Positions 8,140-17,891 are shown, counted from the stretch's first letter. The stretch: 64,000 nt of DNA from Vagococcus carniphilus (GCF_014397115.1 NZ_CP060720.1:1938001-2002000), one strand, 5' to 3'. Made by a program: numbers and translations. Notes: generated by a model not told the origin, from the letters alone.

Positions 8140-10454
8140 TTGGGTTCCTCCTGTTGCAAAATCCAATGCTTGATTTCTTTAATATCACTGTATAAAAATA
8201 ATTTTTCCATCTCAATTTTATTCTGATAAGATTGATAGGTTTCACTCTCTTGTAACGGTTTATTGGTTGGATTTTGGACTTTAGTCATCAGACCATCATC
8301 TATTGTAACAAATCCTAAGTCAAAAAACACTCTTATCATAAAAATTAATAGATTTTTTTCAATTTTTAAAAATTTTGAAATATCATCCAGCTTATAACGT
8401 ACATCTATTGATTCTTGTTTGGCAATTAATTTAAAAAGACGGCCAAATTGTTCTCTTGTTGGAAGACCTGTTAAATAATGTTCTTGATTAACCCGAACTA
8501 AAAAATAAATTCTTGGTACTTTTAAAGAACTAAATATCCCTTTAGCAATTTCCATATCATAAGGACAATCTACAATGACGGCTTCTTCAAATGTATTAAT
8601 AGCTTCAAGTTTATTTTGCCACTTAGAATCGATTAAAAATGAATTAGCTTTTTGTCCTAAATGAGGATTTTTTTTATCAAAAATAAGATAAGCAACCTTA
8701 TCAGTTAACGGTTTAATCTCTTCGCCTTTTTTTCCTCTAGCATCAAACAATTGTAAATCATCAATCAAATAGTCTTGCAACATCAATTGTGGTTTTCTAA
8801 AGCCATTCCATTCATTTACTGATAACTGACCAACTAATTTAAGTTGATCTGCATATTCAAATTCAAATAAATCAGCCCCACGATTGAATGCAATACAATC
8901 TAAACTGCCATTTCCATTAGTTAATTGACATTTTAAATGTGAGTTATCTACACCAATTTGCTTGAGATTGATTGCCTTATTTACTTGAAATAAAAAGTGC
9001 GGTGCCGGATTATCTGTTCCAAATGGCGCAAGAAGTCTTAAGGTTTCAATAAATTCGACTGTCACTTTTTCCAACTCTAACTGACTATCAATCTGAAGCT
9101 CTTCCTTAATTGAGATATCATATCCTTGAGTTTTCATAAACTCTGACAGCATTTCTTTAATTTTATCTAATTTAGATATTTCAAAAGTTAGACCTGCTGC
9201 CATATGATGACCACCAAAGCTAGTCAAATCATCTTTTACAACACTCAATGTTTGAAACAAATCAATGCCTTCAATACTTCTACCTGAACCCTTTAAAAGT
9301 CCAGTTTCTTCATCATTAAATAAAACAATCGTTGGTTTATTTGTCTCTTGGACAATTCTGCTAGCTACGATTCCTAAAACACCTTGATGCCAGTCTTTAG
9401 ACATTAAAAATAAAATAGGTTCATCTGATAACTTATCAGCCATTTCAAGAGCTTCTGTTGTAATTTGTTTAACGATAGTTTGTCTTTCAGTATTTTTTTG
9501 TTGGATAAAAGTAGCTAAATTTCCAGCCTCAACATCATCAAAAGTTGAAAGTAACTCTACACCAGGACCTGCGTCTCCTAAACGTCCAATTGCATTTAAT
9601 CTAGGACCTATTGTAAAGCCGATAGTTTCTTCTGTAACGGCTGTTAAGTCAATTTTGGCGACATCTGCTAAAGCTTGTAAGCCAATTCGTTCATTTTGTT
9701 TCATTATTTCCAAACCAATTTTAACAAGGCTTCTATTTTCATCCGTTAAAGAGACCAAATCGGCAATCGTTCCAATTGCGACTAAATCTAAACTCTCCAT
9801 TGGAATCTCTCCTAAAAGAGCACAGGCCACTTTAAAAGCAACTCCTACCCCCGCTAAATCATTAAAAGGATAACTTCCCTCAGGATGTCTAGGATGCACA
9901 ATTGAAAAAGCATTCGGTAATGTTTCAGGAAGTTCATGGTGATCTGTTACAATGACATCCACGTTTTGGTTCATCGCATATTCGATAGCATCATGACCAC
10001 TAACACCATTATCAACTGTCACAATTAACTGAATACCTTCTTCTTCAATCATTCTTTGATAGACCTCTTTATTGGGACCATATCCATCTGAAAAACGATT
10101 TGGCAAATAGTAAACAACGTAACCACCAATTAATTCAATGGCTTCTTTCATGACTGTAGTACTTGTAATACCATCAGCATCATAATCACCATAAATAAGG
10201 ATTTTTTCTCCTTTTTCAACTGCCTCTTGAATTCTTAAAATACTTTTTTCCATGTCATGAAGTAAAAAAGGATCATAAAAATCTGCAACTGTTGGCTTAA
10301 AAAAAGCAGTTATTTTTTCAGTATCTTGAATACCTCTTCTCCATAATAAGGGAGCCAATTCAGAGTTAATGTTTAATTGTTCCAGTGTTGGAATTAAAAC
10401 ACTGGATTCTTCCGTTACATCTTTTATGTTCCAATTATATTGTGATTCTTTCAA
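8136..10454 (-). CDS. recJ: single-stranded-DNA-specific exonuclease RecJ
   Basis: RecJ degrades single-stranded DNA 5' to 3' in recombination and repair. The 772-residue protein carries the DHH-family motifs [11 protein letters not shown] (about 87-97), TVDNG and VTDHHELP. The DHHA1 motif [10 protein letters not shown] follows, then an OB-fold region and a longer C-terminal extension typical of Firmicutes RecJ. The start is TTG at 10454, with AGGAG seven bases upstream. It overlaps apt at its 3' end. Confidence 0.95.
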   Translation of the reverse strand: MKESQYNWNIKDVTEESSVLIPTLEQLNINSELAPLLWRRGIQDTEKITAFFKPTVADFYDPFLLHDMEKSILRIQEAVEKGEKILIYGDYDADGITSTTVMKEAIELIGGYVVYYLPNRFSDGYGPNKEVYQRMIEEEGIQLIVTVDNGVSGHDAIEYAMNQNVDVIVTDHHELPETLPNAFSIVHPRHPEGSYPFNDLAGVGVAFKVACALLGEIPMESLDLVAIGTIADLVSLTDENRSLVKIGLEIMKQNERIGLQALADVAKIDLTAVTEETIGFTIGPRLNAIGRLGDAGPGVELLSTFDDVEAGNLATFIQQKNTERQTIVKQITTEALEMADKLSDEPILFLMSKDWHQGVLGIVASRIVQETNKPTIVLFNDEETGLLKGSGRSIEGIDLFQTLSVVKDDLTSFGGHHMAAGLTFEISKLDKIKEMLSEFMKTQGYDISIKEELQIDSQLELEKVTVEFIETLRLLAPFGTDNPAPHFLFQVNKAINLKQIGVDNSHLKCQLTNGNGSLDCIAFNRGADLFEFEYADQLKLVGQLSVNEWNGFRKPQLMLQDYLIDDLQLFDARGKKGEEIKPLTDKVAYLIFDKKNPHLGQKANSFLIDSKWQNKLEAINTFEEAVIVDCPYDMEIAKGIFSSLKVPRIYFLVRVNQEHYLTGLPTREQFGRLFKLIAKQESIDVRYKLDDISKFLKIEKNLLIFMIRVFFDLGFVTIDDGLMTKVQNPTNKPLQESETYQSYQNKIEMEKLFLYSDIKEIKHWILQQEEPK

Positions 10455-10486
10455 ATTAACACTCCTGATCTAAAGAGTTTTTCAAA

Positions 10487-10552
10487 TAAAAAAAGACTAT
10501 TTGTCCACCCTTCATTTTAGCACATCTTGAACTAAAGAGGAAACAGATAGTC
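10487..10552 (-). promoter_or_regulatory. stem-loop with T-tract in the recJ leader
   Basis: On the minus strand GACTATCTGT (10552-10543) can pair with ACAAATAGTC (10504-10495), followed by seven T. The loop is about 38 bases. No minus-strand gene lies upstream, so it may be a leader attenuator for recJ-apt or a chance fold. Confidence 0.35.
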
Positions 10553-10618
10553 GCTTAACGACTTGAAAGCAATCTCTTGATTTGATAAACTTTAAAAAAA
10601 GATAATGAGGTAAAACAA

Positions 10619-11494
10619 ATGAAGAAAAAATGGATATGGGTTCTCTTTTCATTACTATTGATTGAAGTCGCATTAGCAGCTTTTATTTTTATTAATCCTT
10701 TTGGACAAACAAAATCAAAGAAAGATGAACCAAAACAGACTCAAGAAATATCTAGTACAGTTGTAGAAAAAACAAGTACATCAACTAGTGAAGAAAAGGA
10801 AAACGAATGGATAAAAAGTGATACTGAAATTTCCTTTCCTATTCTTATGTATCACAGTTTAGCTGAAAGTGAAGGTAATTCTCTTAAAGTTCCTCCTACT
10901 GAGTTTAAAGAGCATTTAAAGTGGTTAAAAGAAAATGACTACTACACACTGACTCCTGAAGAAACCTATACTGTTTTAACTGAAAACAAGAAACCAGCTG
11001 AAAAAATTGTTTGGATAACATTAGATGATGGTTACTTAAATAACTATACTGATGGTTTCCCTATTTTCAAAGAACTTAAAATGAATGGAACAATTAATTA
11101 CATTACTTCAAAAATTGAAAATTCTAGTTATTTTAACTTAAATCAAATGAAAGAAATGAGTCAAAATGAATTTATCTCTATTGAAAGTCATACTGTTTCA
11201 CATTTAGATTTAAACACTTTAGAAGATGATCACATTAGACGTGAGTTGAAAGACTCTAAAGAATGGTTAGATAATAACTTAAAACAAAACACATCACTTC
11301 TGTGCTACCCAGCAGGAAGATACGATGAAAGAGTGAAGCAAATCGCAGAAGAAACGGGTTATAAAATGGCCATCACAACAGAACCTGGATATGCTAAAAA
11401 ATCAGATGGTTTATTTGCTTTAAAACGCGTCAGGGTATCACCAGGCTACTCTGGAGAAGCATTTGGACAATATTTAACTAGTTCCAATCAATAA
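10619..11494 (+). CDS. membrane-anchored polysaccharide deacetylase
   Basis: The 291-residue protein has an N-terminal signal or anchor helix (about 4-26), a Ser/Thr-rich linker (about 30-65) and a NodB-type deacetylase domain. The metal and catalytic motifs are visible: TLDDG (variant of TFDDG), SHTVSHLDL (H-x3-H metal ligands) and CYPAGRYDE. It should remove acetyl groups from a surface glycan outside the membrane. Whether the substrate is peptidoglycan, conferring lysozyme resistance, or another polymer cannot be told. GAGG precedes ATG 10619. It is a single gene ending in a bidirectional terminator. Confidence 0.88.
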   Translation: MKKKWIWVLFSLLLIEVALAAFIFINPFGQTKSKKDEPKQTQEISSTVVEKTSTSTSEEKENEWIKSDTEISFPILMYHSLAESEGNSLKVPPTEFKEHLKWLKENDYYTLTPEETYTVLTENKKPAEKIVWITLDDGYLNNYTDGFPIFKELKMNGTINYITSKIENSSYFNLNQMKEMSQNEFISIESHTVSHLDLNTLEDDHIRRELKDSKEWLDNNLKQNTSLLCYPAGRYDERVKQIAEETGYKMAITTEPGYAKKSDGLFALKRVRVSPGYSGEAFGQYLTSSNQ

Positions 11495-11501
11495 AAACTA
11501 A

Positions 11502-11544
11502 AAGCACCTAGAATGAACATGTCCTTGTTTCATTCTAGGTGCTT
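11502..11544. terminator. bidirectional terminator between deacetylase and lysozyme-like gene
   Basis: The perfect arms AAGCACCTAGAATGA (11502-11516) and TCATTCTAGGTGCTT (11530-11544) lie between two convergent genes. Confidence 0.85.
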
Positions 11545-11549
11545 ATTTA

Positions 11550-12173
11550 TTAATTTGATGAAAAGAATTTGACAGATTTCAAATTCCATTTAACACTCTC
11601 AGCATAAAAGAAATTACCACCATTTTTATAGAGCTTGCCACCATTATAAATTAACGCTAATGGATGCTTATAAAAATAAGTCGTCTTCTCCTCATTACCT
11701 AACAACGGAGCTAATGTGTCTCTTGAATAAGTTTCAGCCAGTTCTAGTGTATTTTTTTTGCCATTTTCAGCTACATAATTAATATACCTAGAACCAAAAT
11801 TATACGCTTGAACAGCTGTCCAAATATCGCAATTATTTTTATTAGCTTCTTCAATAACTTCTGACAAATGCTCAACGCCGGAATCAATGCTTTCTTCACT
11901 CGTAAAAATTTGATTTCTAGAGCCATACTTGCTTTCACTACTCTGCATTAAATCAACGTGATTTCCTTTACTTTCCGTATAGATAATCGCTAGAATCACA
12001 TCGGTATATTCTTCAATATCATAATGCTTTGCAGCTTTTCTAACTTCAGGTTCCCAAACTAATACATTTTTTACTTGTTTATTTATCTTAAAACCAATTA
12101 TCATGAAAACAATGACAATCAGTAACAATAAGATAAAGAAAAACTTTTTTAGTTTATTTCGTTTTTTCAACAT
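11550..12173 (-). CDS. lysozyme-like cell-wall hydrolase (PvaA/CwlT N-domain family)
   Basis: The protein of 207 residues begins with a basic stretch and a strong hydrophobic helix (about 10-29), acting as signal or anchor. A lysozyme-like domain follows. It shows EPEVRKAAKHYDIEEYTDVILAIIYTESKG, where the Glu of YTESKG is the likely catalytic acid. MQSSESKYG and AYNFGSRYINYV complete the match to the lysozyme_like family, including the pneumococcal PvaA type. It probably cuts glycan strands outside the cell. The AGGGGAG ahead of ATG 12173 is rather distant (about 13 bases). Confidence 0.85.
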   Translation of the reverse strand: MLKKRNKLKKFFFILLLLIVIVFMIIGFKINKQVKNVLVWEPEVRKAAKHYDIEEYTDVILAIIYTESKGNHVDLMQSSESKYGSRNQIFTSEESIDSGVEHLSEVIEEANKNNCDIWTAVQAYNFGSRYINYVAENGKKNTLELAETYSRDTLAPLLGNEEKTTYFYKHPLALIYNGGKLYKNGGNFFYAESVKWNLKSVKFFSSN

Positions 12174-12281
12174 TTTTTACTGCATTGCTCCCCTTTGTAA
12201 TTGATAAGCATGGATAATTTTGTCATATATTTGATGATTAATCAAGTAAAATACCATAAGTTAAGTTTATTTTAAGGATAT

Positions 12282-12316
12282 AAAAAAAGAGATAACCTAA
12301 AATATCGGTTTATCTC
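12282..12316 (-). terminator. dlt operon terminator
   Basis: Arms GAGATAACC (12289-12297) and GGTTTATCTC (12307-12316) pair; on the minus strand the stem is followed by seven T, directly after dltD. Confidence 0.85.
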
Positions 12317-12332
12317 AATTTTTAAAGTATTG

Positions 12333-13595
12333 TTAATCAAAATCTGTATAATTTTGCCATTCTTTTGATAAAAATTCTTCAGAATTCATATTATAAGATG
12401 GCTTGTTTTTATCTCTTAAGAATTTTTGTAGGTCTCGATCCATTTGCATCCAACCTCTCCAACCTAAATGAATTGTATCTTCCATAAAGTAAGCTTGAGA
12501 GCGTTTATCAGTATAGTCTACAACGTGCTTAAATCCTTGTGATTTTAACTGATAATTAATTTTTTTACTAAATAAATCTAACATATCAGTTGAAAGGCCT
12601 GTATAATCTGACCATAATTTATTAACAGGCGGAATAACAAACATAGCGTCAATATTCTTTTCTGCAATTTGATTTAAAACTAATTGGAAATCTGAAAACT
12701 CAGGTGATTTAGTATAATCAAAATCAACTTGAGAATTTTCAAGTTTCCCTTTCATTGGTGCAATTCTCTTAGAATAAAATGAATTTGCTATATCAAATTC
12801 GTTATTACTTGTAGAAGATTCACCATCATTAAAGGCCTGTCTATCCAATTCTTTAAAAGAATAAACATCAGGTAATTCTTTTGTTTTTTTATCTATTTTT
12901 TCACTTTTTGATGTAATACCTATCTTACTAAATAATTTATCTTCTTTTGTTAAAATTTCATAATTATATGCTGCTCTTTTTTTATCTAAAGGAGACAGTT
13001 CTTCACCACTTTTTATTTTTTTCATCATGGCTTTTAATTCAGTATCAGCTCTTACACTAGAAAAATGTAATAATCTTTTAGCTAAATACTGATCATTTAT
13101 GTCATTTGATCCAAGATTCATTACCCAGTCATTAGTTTGTAAAGGTGAAAAGAAAAGAGAAAACATAGGATCTCCTACCCCTTCTTTAACAAACCATTGG
13201 GGTGAAATAATGAAAACTATTTTTTTGTTATTCAATTCATCACCCATCGAATTCAACATAAAGAAGTGGGTTAAAGATTGAGTTCCTGGTGCCCCCAATA
13301 GAAAGGGTTCATAAGAACGATTATATTTTTGAGCTAATACAGAAGGATGATAAGCATTAACACGACTTAGTTCAGATGAACCAAAGAAAGGTAAATATTT
13401 ATCACTTGCCATCGCCTCATTCTTTAAATCATTTCCTTTTAGAACATTAACTGACATTGATGAAGCTGCTTCATGAATTGATTTTGCTGATGGTCCTGAA
13501 AACCAATGAATTGGGGAAAAGATAATCGCGCCAATGATGATAATTGCCGCAAAAAAAGGACCAACAGCAGAAAATAGTTTCTTTTTAGATATCAT
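12333..13595 (-). CDS. dltD: D-alanyl transfer protein DltD
   Basis: DltD acts in the last steps of moving D-alanine onto lipoteichoic acid outside the membrane. The 420-residue protein has one N-terminal membrane helix (about 9-29) and an SGNH-like hydrolase fold. FFGSSELSR contains the nucleophilic Ser, and DTIHLGWRGW near the C-terminus contains the catalytic Asp and His. Its ATG overlaps the dltC stop (ATGA), showing coupled translation. It is the last gene of the operon and is followed by a terminator. Confidence 0.96.
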   Translation of the reverse strand: MISKKKLFSAVGPFFAAIIIIGAIIFSPIHWFSGPSAKSIHEAASSMSVNVLKGNDLKNEAMASDKYLPFFGSSELSRVNAYHPSVLAQKYNRSYEPFLLGAPGTQSLTHFFMLNSMGDELNNKKIVFIISPQWFVKEGVGDPMFSLFFSPLQTNDWVMNLGSNDINDQYLAKRLLHFSSVRADTELKAMMKKIKSGEELSPLDKKRAAYNYEILTKEDKLFSKIGITSKSEKIDKKTKELPDVYSFKELDRQAFNDGESSTSNNEFDIANSFYSKRIAPMKGKLENSQVDFDYTKSPEFSDFQLVLNQIAEKNIDAMFVIPPVNKLWSDYTGLSTDMLDLFSKKINYQLKSQGFKHVVDYTDKRSQAYFMEDTIHLGWRGWMQMDRDLQKFLRDKNKPSYNMNSEEFLSKEWQNYTDFD

Positions 13596-13831
13596 GATTG
13601 TAATGCAGTAATTTGATTAATAATTTGTTGAGGTGTTCCCCACTCACTTCTTTCATATTCTGAAACAGGCACTGTAATGCCTAGTTGACCATCAATTTCA
13701 ACTAACATTTGAACTGTTGCCATCGAATCTAATAAACCATCTTCATATAGATCCATATCTAATTGTTCACTCACATCTTGACCTGTTAAATCTTCTAAAA
13801 TTGCTAAAACTGTTTCTTTTACATCCATCAT
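13592..13831 (-). CDS. dltC: D-alanine carrier protein DltC
   Basis: DltC is the small acyl-carrier-like protein that receives D-alanine from DltA. The Ser in GLLDSMATVQ is the phosphopantetheine site. Three ATG codons are candidates (13837, 13831, 13828). GGGAG lies directly against the first and six bases before the second, so 13831 or 13828 is likely; the family usually begins MDVK. The stop overlaps the dltD start. Confidence 0.95.
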   Translation of the reverse strand: MMDVKETVLAILEDLTGQDVSEQLDMDLYEDGLLDSMATVQMLVEIDGQLGITVPVSEYERSEWGTPQQIINQITALQS

Positions 13832-13841
13832 TGTCATCTCC

Positions 13842-15071
13842 CTAAATATTAAATATTTGTTTTGCTAAAGTATCCAAAAATCCTGAGAAGATTAAGAAAC
13901 TAAAACAAACTGCGTTGAACGTGATAAAAACTGAAAGTCCATGTGTCCAACGATTACTTGGTAATTGATCTTTATGTTTCTTTTTATACCTTAGCCAAGC
14001 ATCATTTATACAAATTAAAATCGCATGGTATAAACCATACACAATATAATACCACGTTAAACCGTGCCAGACACCCATAATTAAAAATAATGCAAAATAG
14101 CCAACATTTGATGCAACTATTCTACTTTTGAAAACTTTCTTCTTCATTAAAGTAAACATCAATCTCATATAAACATAATCTCTGAACCAAAATGATAAAG
14201 ACATATGCCATCTATTCCAAAATTCTTTTATATTTGGACTTAAAAATGGTTTATTAAAGTTAATTGGTGTCTCATATCCAAGTAAATAACTGGTACCTAC
14301 AGCAAAGAGACTGTATCCTGCAAAATCAAAAAATAAATACATACTATAGACATACATATATCCTATGGTTCCAACTAAAACACCACTTCTTGAAAGTGCA
14401 AAGGATTGAACAATAGGAAGCAAATGACTTCCCAACGCATAGCCTATTAAAAACTTATATAAGAATCCTAAAAAGATATAATGGATTCCTTTTCCTAATA
14501 ATTCAATATACTTATCTTTACTTGGTGGTTCTTTTAAATCTTTTACAAATCGTTTATAACGATCAATAGGACCAGAAGAAATAGTCGGGAAAAAGAGTAA
14601 AAATTGAATATAATGGCTCATTTTATAATCTTTTATCATTCCATCTCTAATTTCCATAATAACTTGAACCGATTTGAACGTTAAATAAGAATATCCTAAA
14701 AAGTAAAAGAGAAGATAAGACTTACTTCCTGTAAAAGGACCTAACTTCATAATTATCATAGGTATAATACTCAAAAAGACAGATAGATAAAACCAACTAC
14801 TTTTATTTGCTTTTTGTCTATATCTAAAGTAAATACCTGTTAAAAGACACTGCCAAACAACATAAGCAATTAATGCAATACCTTGTTTTATATTTGGTCC
14901 AGCAAAACTAATCCATAGAAAGAATACAGTCAGCAAGTTTTGGTACCAATACAATCTCTTTCCTCTTAAAGAGGAAATGATTGATGGAATAAACAAGATA
15001 GCCAAAATAATGAAGTAAAAGGGCTTTTCATATGGTGTCAAAAATGGTACAAATTGAGTAATACTTGCCAT
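13842..15071 (-). CDS. dltB: D-alanyl transfer membrane O-acyltransferase DltB
   Basis: DltB is an MBOAT-family membrane acyltransferase that moves D-alanine from DltC across the membrane. The 409-residue protein is highly hydrophobic with about ten helices. FWNRWHMSLSFWFRDYVYMRL and the later GVWHGLTWYY contain the conserved MBOAT His. The start overlaps the dltA stop by one base (TAATG), with GAGG inside the end of dltA. Confidence 0.96.
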   Translation of the reverse strand: MASITQFVPFLTPYEKPFYFIILAILFIPSIISSLRGKRLYWYQNLLTVFFLWISFAGPNIKQGIALIAYVVWQCLLTGIYFRYRQKANKSSWFYLSVFLSIIPMIIMKLGPFTGSKSYLLFYFLGYSYLTFKSVQVIMEIRDGMIKDYKMSHYIQFLLFFPTISSGPIDRYKRFVKDLKEPPSKDKYIELLGKGIHYIFLGFLYKFLIGYALGSHLLPIVQSFALSRSGVLVGTIGYMYVYSMYLFFDFAGYSLFAVGTSYLLGYETPINFNKPFLSPNIKEFWNRWHMSLSFWFRDYVYMRLMFTLMKKKVFKSRIVASNVGYFALFLIMGVWHGLTWYYIVYGLYHAILICINDAWLRYKKKHKDQLPSNRWTHGLSVFITFNAVCFSFLIFSGFLDTLAKQIFNI

Positions 15072-16579
15072 TATTTGTTCACCTCATTTATCAACCCTTT
15101 TCTATCCACCTTACCATTAGCAGTTAGTGGTAACGATTCAACAAAGATAAAACGTTGTGGAATCATGTAATCCATTACTTTATTAGAAAGGTCTTCTTTC
15201 AAAAGTTTCGTCACTTCTTTTTCATCGAAAGAAGCTGTCGCATCATAGACAATATAAGCAACTAATTGCTGTACTTTATGACTCTTATTATATTTCGGTA
15301 CAACACAAGCATTTTTAACACCATTAAGCATTGTTAAATGATGATCGATATCACCTAATTCAATTCGATACCCATGCCATTTAATTTGAAAATCTAATCT
15401 TCCTTTATAGTACAACATATCATTCTTAATCAGTCCAGCATCACCAGTTCTATATGCTGGTTTTCCCTCATACATAAAGAAAGCCTCTTTTGTTTTTTCA
15501 GGATTATTAAAGTATCCAATAGAAACTCCAGGACCAACAATAATAATTTCACCAATTTCTCCTGAAGAAAGAGCATGTCCATTGTCGTCCAATATAATTA
15601 ATTCAGTGTCACCTTTTACCTTACCTAAAGGTAATCGATCGTTATTATTTAGAACATCTTGTGTTATTTTAACAATAGTAATAGCTACCGTTGCTTCAGT
15701 GGGTCCATAAGTATTAAAAATAGACGCATTAGGAAAACGATCTATTAATTTTTGAGCAACATTATGAGGTAACTCTTCACCACAAAACTGAAAATTTTCC
15801 AATGAAGGTAATTTTTCACTAGTAAACTCAGGGTTCAACAAACAAATCTCAATTAATGATGGTGTTGAAACCCAAACGTTTAAATTCATTTTGGGAATAC
15901 TACCAAAAAGTAACGGGAAACTCTCAACCATTTTCTTTTCCATTGGTACCAAAGTACCACAAGTTAAAAGAGATGGAAATAAATCCATTACTGACAAGTC
16001 AAATGAAAATGGTGCTTGGCACAGAAACCTTTGTTCCATTTTCAATTCAAAATCCTCTAACATCCAGTTACAAAAGCTTTCTAAGTTGGAATAAGTAATT
16101 TGTACACCCTTAGGTTTACCGGTTGTACCAGAAGTAAAAATAGTATAATAAACATCATTTCCTGAAACGACGTTACTAAATGAAGGAACTGTTCTCTTAG
16201 ATACAATCTCTTCAAATAAATTTAAATTAATAACATTTCCTATCTCTAACGGCCAATCATCTATAGCTATGACACAAATCGCTTGTGACTCTTCATAAAT
16301 CATTTTCACTCGATCAACTGGAGTATGTCCATCAACTGGTATGTAACCATATCCAGCCTTTGTACATCCTAAAAAGCTAACAACCATACGGCTGTTTTGA
16401 CCGCCATATACAATAATATTTTTACCAGTCTCTTCATTTTCTTCTAAATAAGAAGCCAAAGAGTTAGACATATTTTCTAACTCTAAATATGTTAAACTAT
16501 TTTCTCCCTCATCAAAAAATATATTATTTGGTTTTTTTTCAGACCAAGTCCTAATAGTTTCAACAATTTTATTCTCCAT
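15071..16579 (-). CDS. dltA: D-alanine--D-alanyl carrier protein ligase DltA
   Basis: DltA activates D-alanine with ATP and loads it onto the phosphopantetheine arm of DltC in the cytoplasm. The 502-residue adenylation enzyme shows the phosphate loop FTSGTTGKPKG (about 149-159), NTYGPTEATVA, YRTGD and the C-terminal NGKVDR with the catalytic Lys. AAGGGG lies about ten bases before ATG 16579. It is the second gene of the operon, 16 bp after dltX. Confidence 0.97.
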   Translation of the reverse strand: MENKIVETIRTWSEKKPNNIFFDEGENSLTYLELENMSNSLASYLEENEETGKNIIVYGGQNSRMVVSFLGCTKAGYGYIPVDGHTPVDRVKMIYEESQAICVIAIDDWPLEIGNVINLNLFEEIVSKRTVPSFSNVVSGNDVYYTIFTSGTTGKPKGVQITYSNLESFCNWMLEDFELKMEQRFLCQAPFSFDLSVMDLFPSLLTCGTLVPMEKKMVESFPLLFGSIPKMNLNVWVSTPSLIEICLLNPEFTSEKLPSLENFQFCGEELPHNVAQKLIDRFPNASIFNTYGPTEATVAITIVKITQDVLNNNDRLPLGKVKGDTELIILDDNGHALSSGEIGEIIIVGPGVSIGYFNNPEKTKEAFFMYEGKPAYRTGDAGLIKNDMLYYKGRLDFQIKWHGYRIELGDIDHHLTMLNGVKNACVVPKYNKSHKVQQLVAYIVYDATASFDEKEVTKLLKEDLSNKVMDYMIPQRFIFVESLPLTANGKVDRKGLINEVNK

Positions 16580-16595
16580 CTTCTAACATCCCCTT

Positions 16596-16751
16596 CTAAA
16601 ATTGATTATAGATAAAGGATCCTCCACCTACTGAACTGTAATGATATAAGTAAACTAATCCTAATAGAATAATTGCATATAAAGCTGTTTTTCCAATAAA
16701 ACTTAACCAATATTTAGATTGCTCACTTTTAACTATATTCTTCATTTCCAT
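16596..16751 (-). CDS. dltX: DltX, small membrane protein of the D-alanylation system
   Basis: This 51-residue frame was found by reading the gap upstream of dltA. It has one central membrane helix (about 22-38) and the family signature at the very C-terminus, GGGSFIYNQF, which resembles the end of other DltX proteins. The C-terminal motif is thought to act outside the membrane in D-alanyl transfer with DltB and DltD. Three in-frame ATGs exist (16760, 16751, 16745). GAGAGG lies nine bases before 16751 and directly against 16760, so 16751 is preferred. Confidence 0.9.
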   Translation of the reverse strand: MEMKNIVKSEQSKYWLSFIGKTALYAIILLGLVYLYHYSSVGGGSFIYNQF

Positions 16752-16835
16752 TTTAGTCATCCTCTCTTGATGTTTTCTTAGTTAAATTTTAACTCAAAAC
16801 TTGCTCTTTTCTATCAAGCATTTGTACCAAATTTA

Positions 16836-16857
16836 ACTACGACTTTAGTCCTAGATT
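16836..16857. promoter_or_regulatory. LiaR-like box upstream of the dlt operon
   Basis: The minus strand reads AATCTAGG-A-CTAAAGTCGTAGT, differing from the liaF box (590-611) at one of 22 positions. A TTGATA hexamer (16817-16812) lies 18 bp downstream. The -10 region after it is poor (TTAAAA at about 19 bp), as expected for an activator-dependent promoter. The regulator is inferred. Confidence 0.6.
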
Positions 16858-16911
16858 AACGTCACAATAGAAACATTTGTAATATATAAGTAACAATGCA
16901 TTATATTTCTC

Positions 16912-16942
16912 AAAAAAAAAGACTCGAATAATCGAGTCTTTT
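16912..16942 (-). terminator. terminator of the rRNA-tRNA operon
   Basis: Arms GACTCGA (16921-16927) and TCGAGTC (16932-16938), flanked by A and T runs, follow the last tRNA. Nine T follow on the minus strand. Confidence 0.9.
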
Positions 16943-16943
16943 A

Positions 16944-17015
16944 CTGGGCTAGCTGGATTCGAACCAACGAGTGACGGAGTCAAAGTCCGTTGCCTTACCA
17001 CTTGGCTATAGCCCA
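16944..17015 (-). tRNA. tRNA-Gln(TTG), copy 2 (distal)
   Basis: 72 nt; acceptor TGGGCTA/TAGCCCA and anticodon loop CTTTGAC. Identical to the copy at 17813-17884, including the spacer to the neighbouring tRNA-His. Confidence 0.97.
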
Positions 17016-17022
17016 TTAAAGG

Positions 17023-17096
17023 GGCGACTGATGGGAATCGAACCCACGAATGCCGGAGCCACAATCCGGTGCGTTAACCACTTCGCCACAACCGCC
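17023..17096 (-). tRNA. tRNA-His(GTG), copy 2
   Basis: 74 nt counting an encoded G-1 that pairs with C73; anticodon loop TTGTGGC. Identical to 17892-17965. Confidence 0.97.
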
Positions 17097-17111
17097 ATAT
17101 AATTTTAAAAA

Positions 17112-17192
17112 TGGAGGGGGGCAGATTCGAACTGCCGAACCCGAAGGAGCGGATTTACAGTCCGCCGCGTTTAGCCACTTCGCTACCCCTCC
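17112..17192 (-). tRNA. tRNA-Tyr(GTA), intact copy
   Basis: 81 nt with a long variable arm and anticodon loop CTGTAAA. The acceptor GGAGGGG pairs fully with CCCCTCC. The other copy (18071-18150) lacks one base here. Confidence 0.97.
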
Positions 17193-17201
17193 ATATTTTA
17201 A

Positions 17202-17274
17202 TGGCGCAAGACAGAATCGAACTGCCGACACACGGAGCTTCAATCCGTTGCTCTACCAACTGAGCTACTGCGCC
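17202..17274 (-). tRNA. tRNA-Phe(GAA), copy 2
   Basis: 73 nt; acceptor GGCGCAG/TTGCGCC, anticodon loop TTGAAGC. Identical to 18161-18233. Confidence 0.97.
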
Positions 17275-17310
17275 TAAACCAATCTAAAATAGATTAAATT
17301 TATTTTTTTA

Positions 17311-17382
17311 TGACCCGTACGGGACTCGAACCCGTGTTACCGCCGTGAAAGGGCGGTGTCTTAACCGCTTGACCAACGGGCC
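17311..17382 (-). tRNA. tRNA-Glu(TTC), copy 2
   Basis: 72 nt; acceptor GGCCCGT/ACGGGTC, anticodon loop CTTTCAC. Identical to 18423-18494. Confidence 0.97.
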
Positions 17383-17397
17383 TGTTTAATTTAATTA

Positions 17398-17487
17398 CGG
17401 AGAGTAAGGGATTCGAACCCTTGAGACAGTTATTACCGCCTACATGATTTCCAATCATGCTCCTTCGGCCAGCTCGGACAACTCTCC
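17398..17487 (-). tRNA. tRNA-Ser(GGA)
   Basis: 90 nt class II tRNA with a long variable arm, acceptor GGAGAGT/ACTCTCC and anticodon loop TTGGAAA. Single copy in this cluster. Confidence 0.97.
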
Positions 17488-17519
17488 AGATTCATTATTT
17501 ACCTTAATTCTCAATAATA

Positions 17520-17593
17520 CTCCGGCAGTAGGACTCGAACCTACGACATCATGATTAACAGTCATGCGCTACTACCAACTGAGCTATGCCGGA
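17520..17593 (-). tRNA. tRNA-Asn(GTT), copy 2
   Basis: 74 nt; acceptor TCCGGCA/TGCCGGA, anticodon loop CTGTTAA. Identical to 18502-18575. Confidence 0.97.
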
Positions 17594-17632
17594 TAATTTT
17601 TAATTATATTATTATGTTTAAGCACTATACAA

Positions 17633-17716
17633 TACCGGCGGCCGGGGTCGAACCGGCACGCCCTTGCGGGCACAGGATTTTGAGTCCAGCGCGTCTGCCA
17701 ATTCCGCCACGCCGGC
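17633..17716 (-). tRNA. tRNA-Leu(CAA)
   Basis: 84 nt class II tRNA; acceptor GCCGGCG/CGCCGGT, anticodon loop CTCAAAA giving CAA, which reads TTG codons. Confidence 0.97.
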
Positions 17717-17735
17717 ATAAAACATAATATATAAA

Positions 17736-17806
17736 AGGCGGTAACCGGATTTGAACCGATGATAAAGGTGTTGCAGACCTCTGCCTTACCACTTGGCTAT
17801 ACCGCC
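17736..17806 (-). tRNA. tRNA-Cys(GCA)
   Basis: 71 nt; acceptor GGCGGTA/TACCGCC, anticodon loop CTGCAAC. Confidence 0.97.
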
Positions 17807-17812
17807 GAAATA

Positions 17813-17884
17813 CTGGGCTAGCTGGATTCGAACCAACGAGTGACGGAGTCAAAGTCCGTTGCCTTACCACTTGGCTATAGCCCA
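17813..17884 (-). tRNA. tRNA-Gln(TTG), copy 1
   Basis: 72 nt; identical to 16944-17015. Only six bases separate it from tRNA-Cys. Confidence 0.97.
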
Positions 17885-17891
17885 TTAAAGG

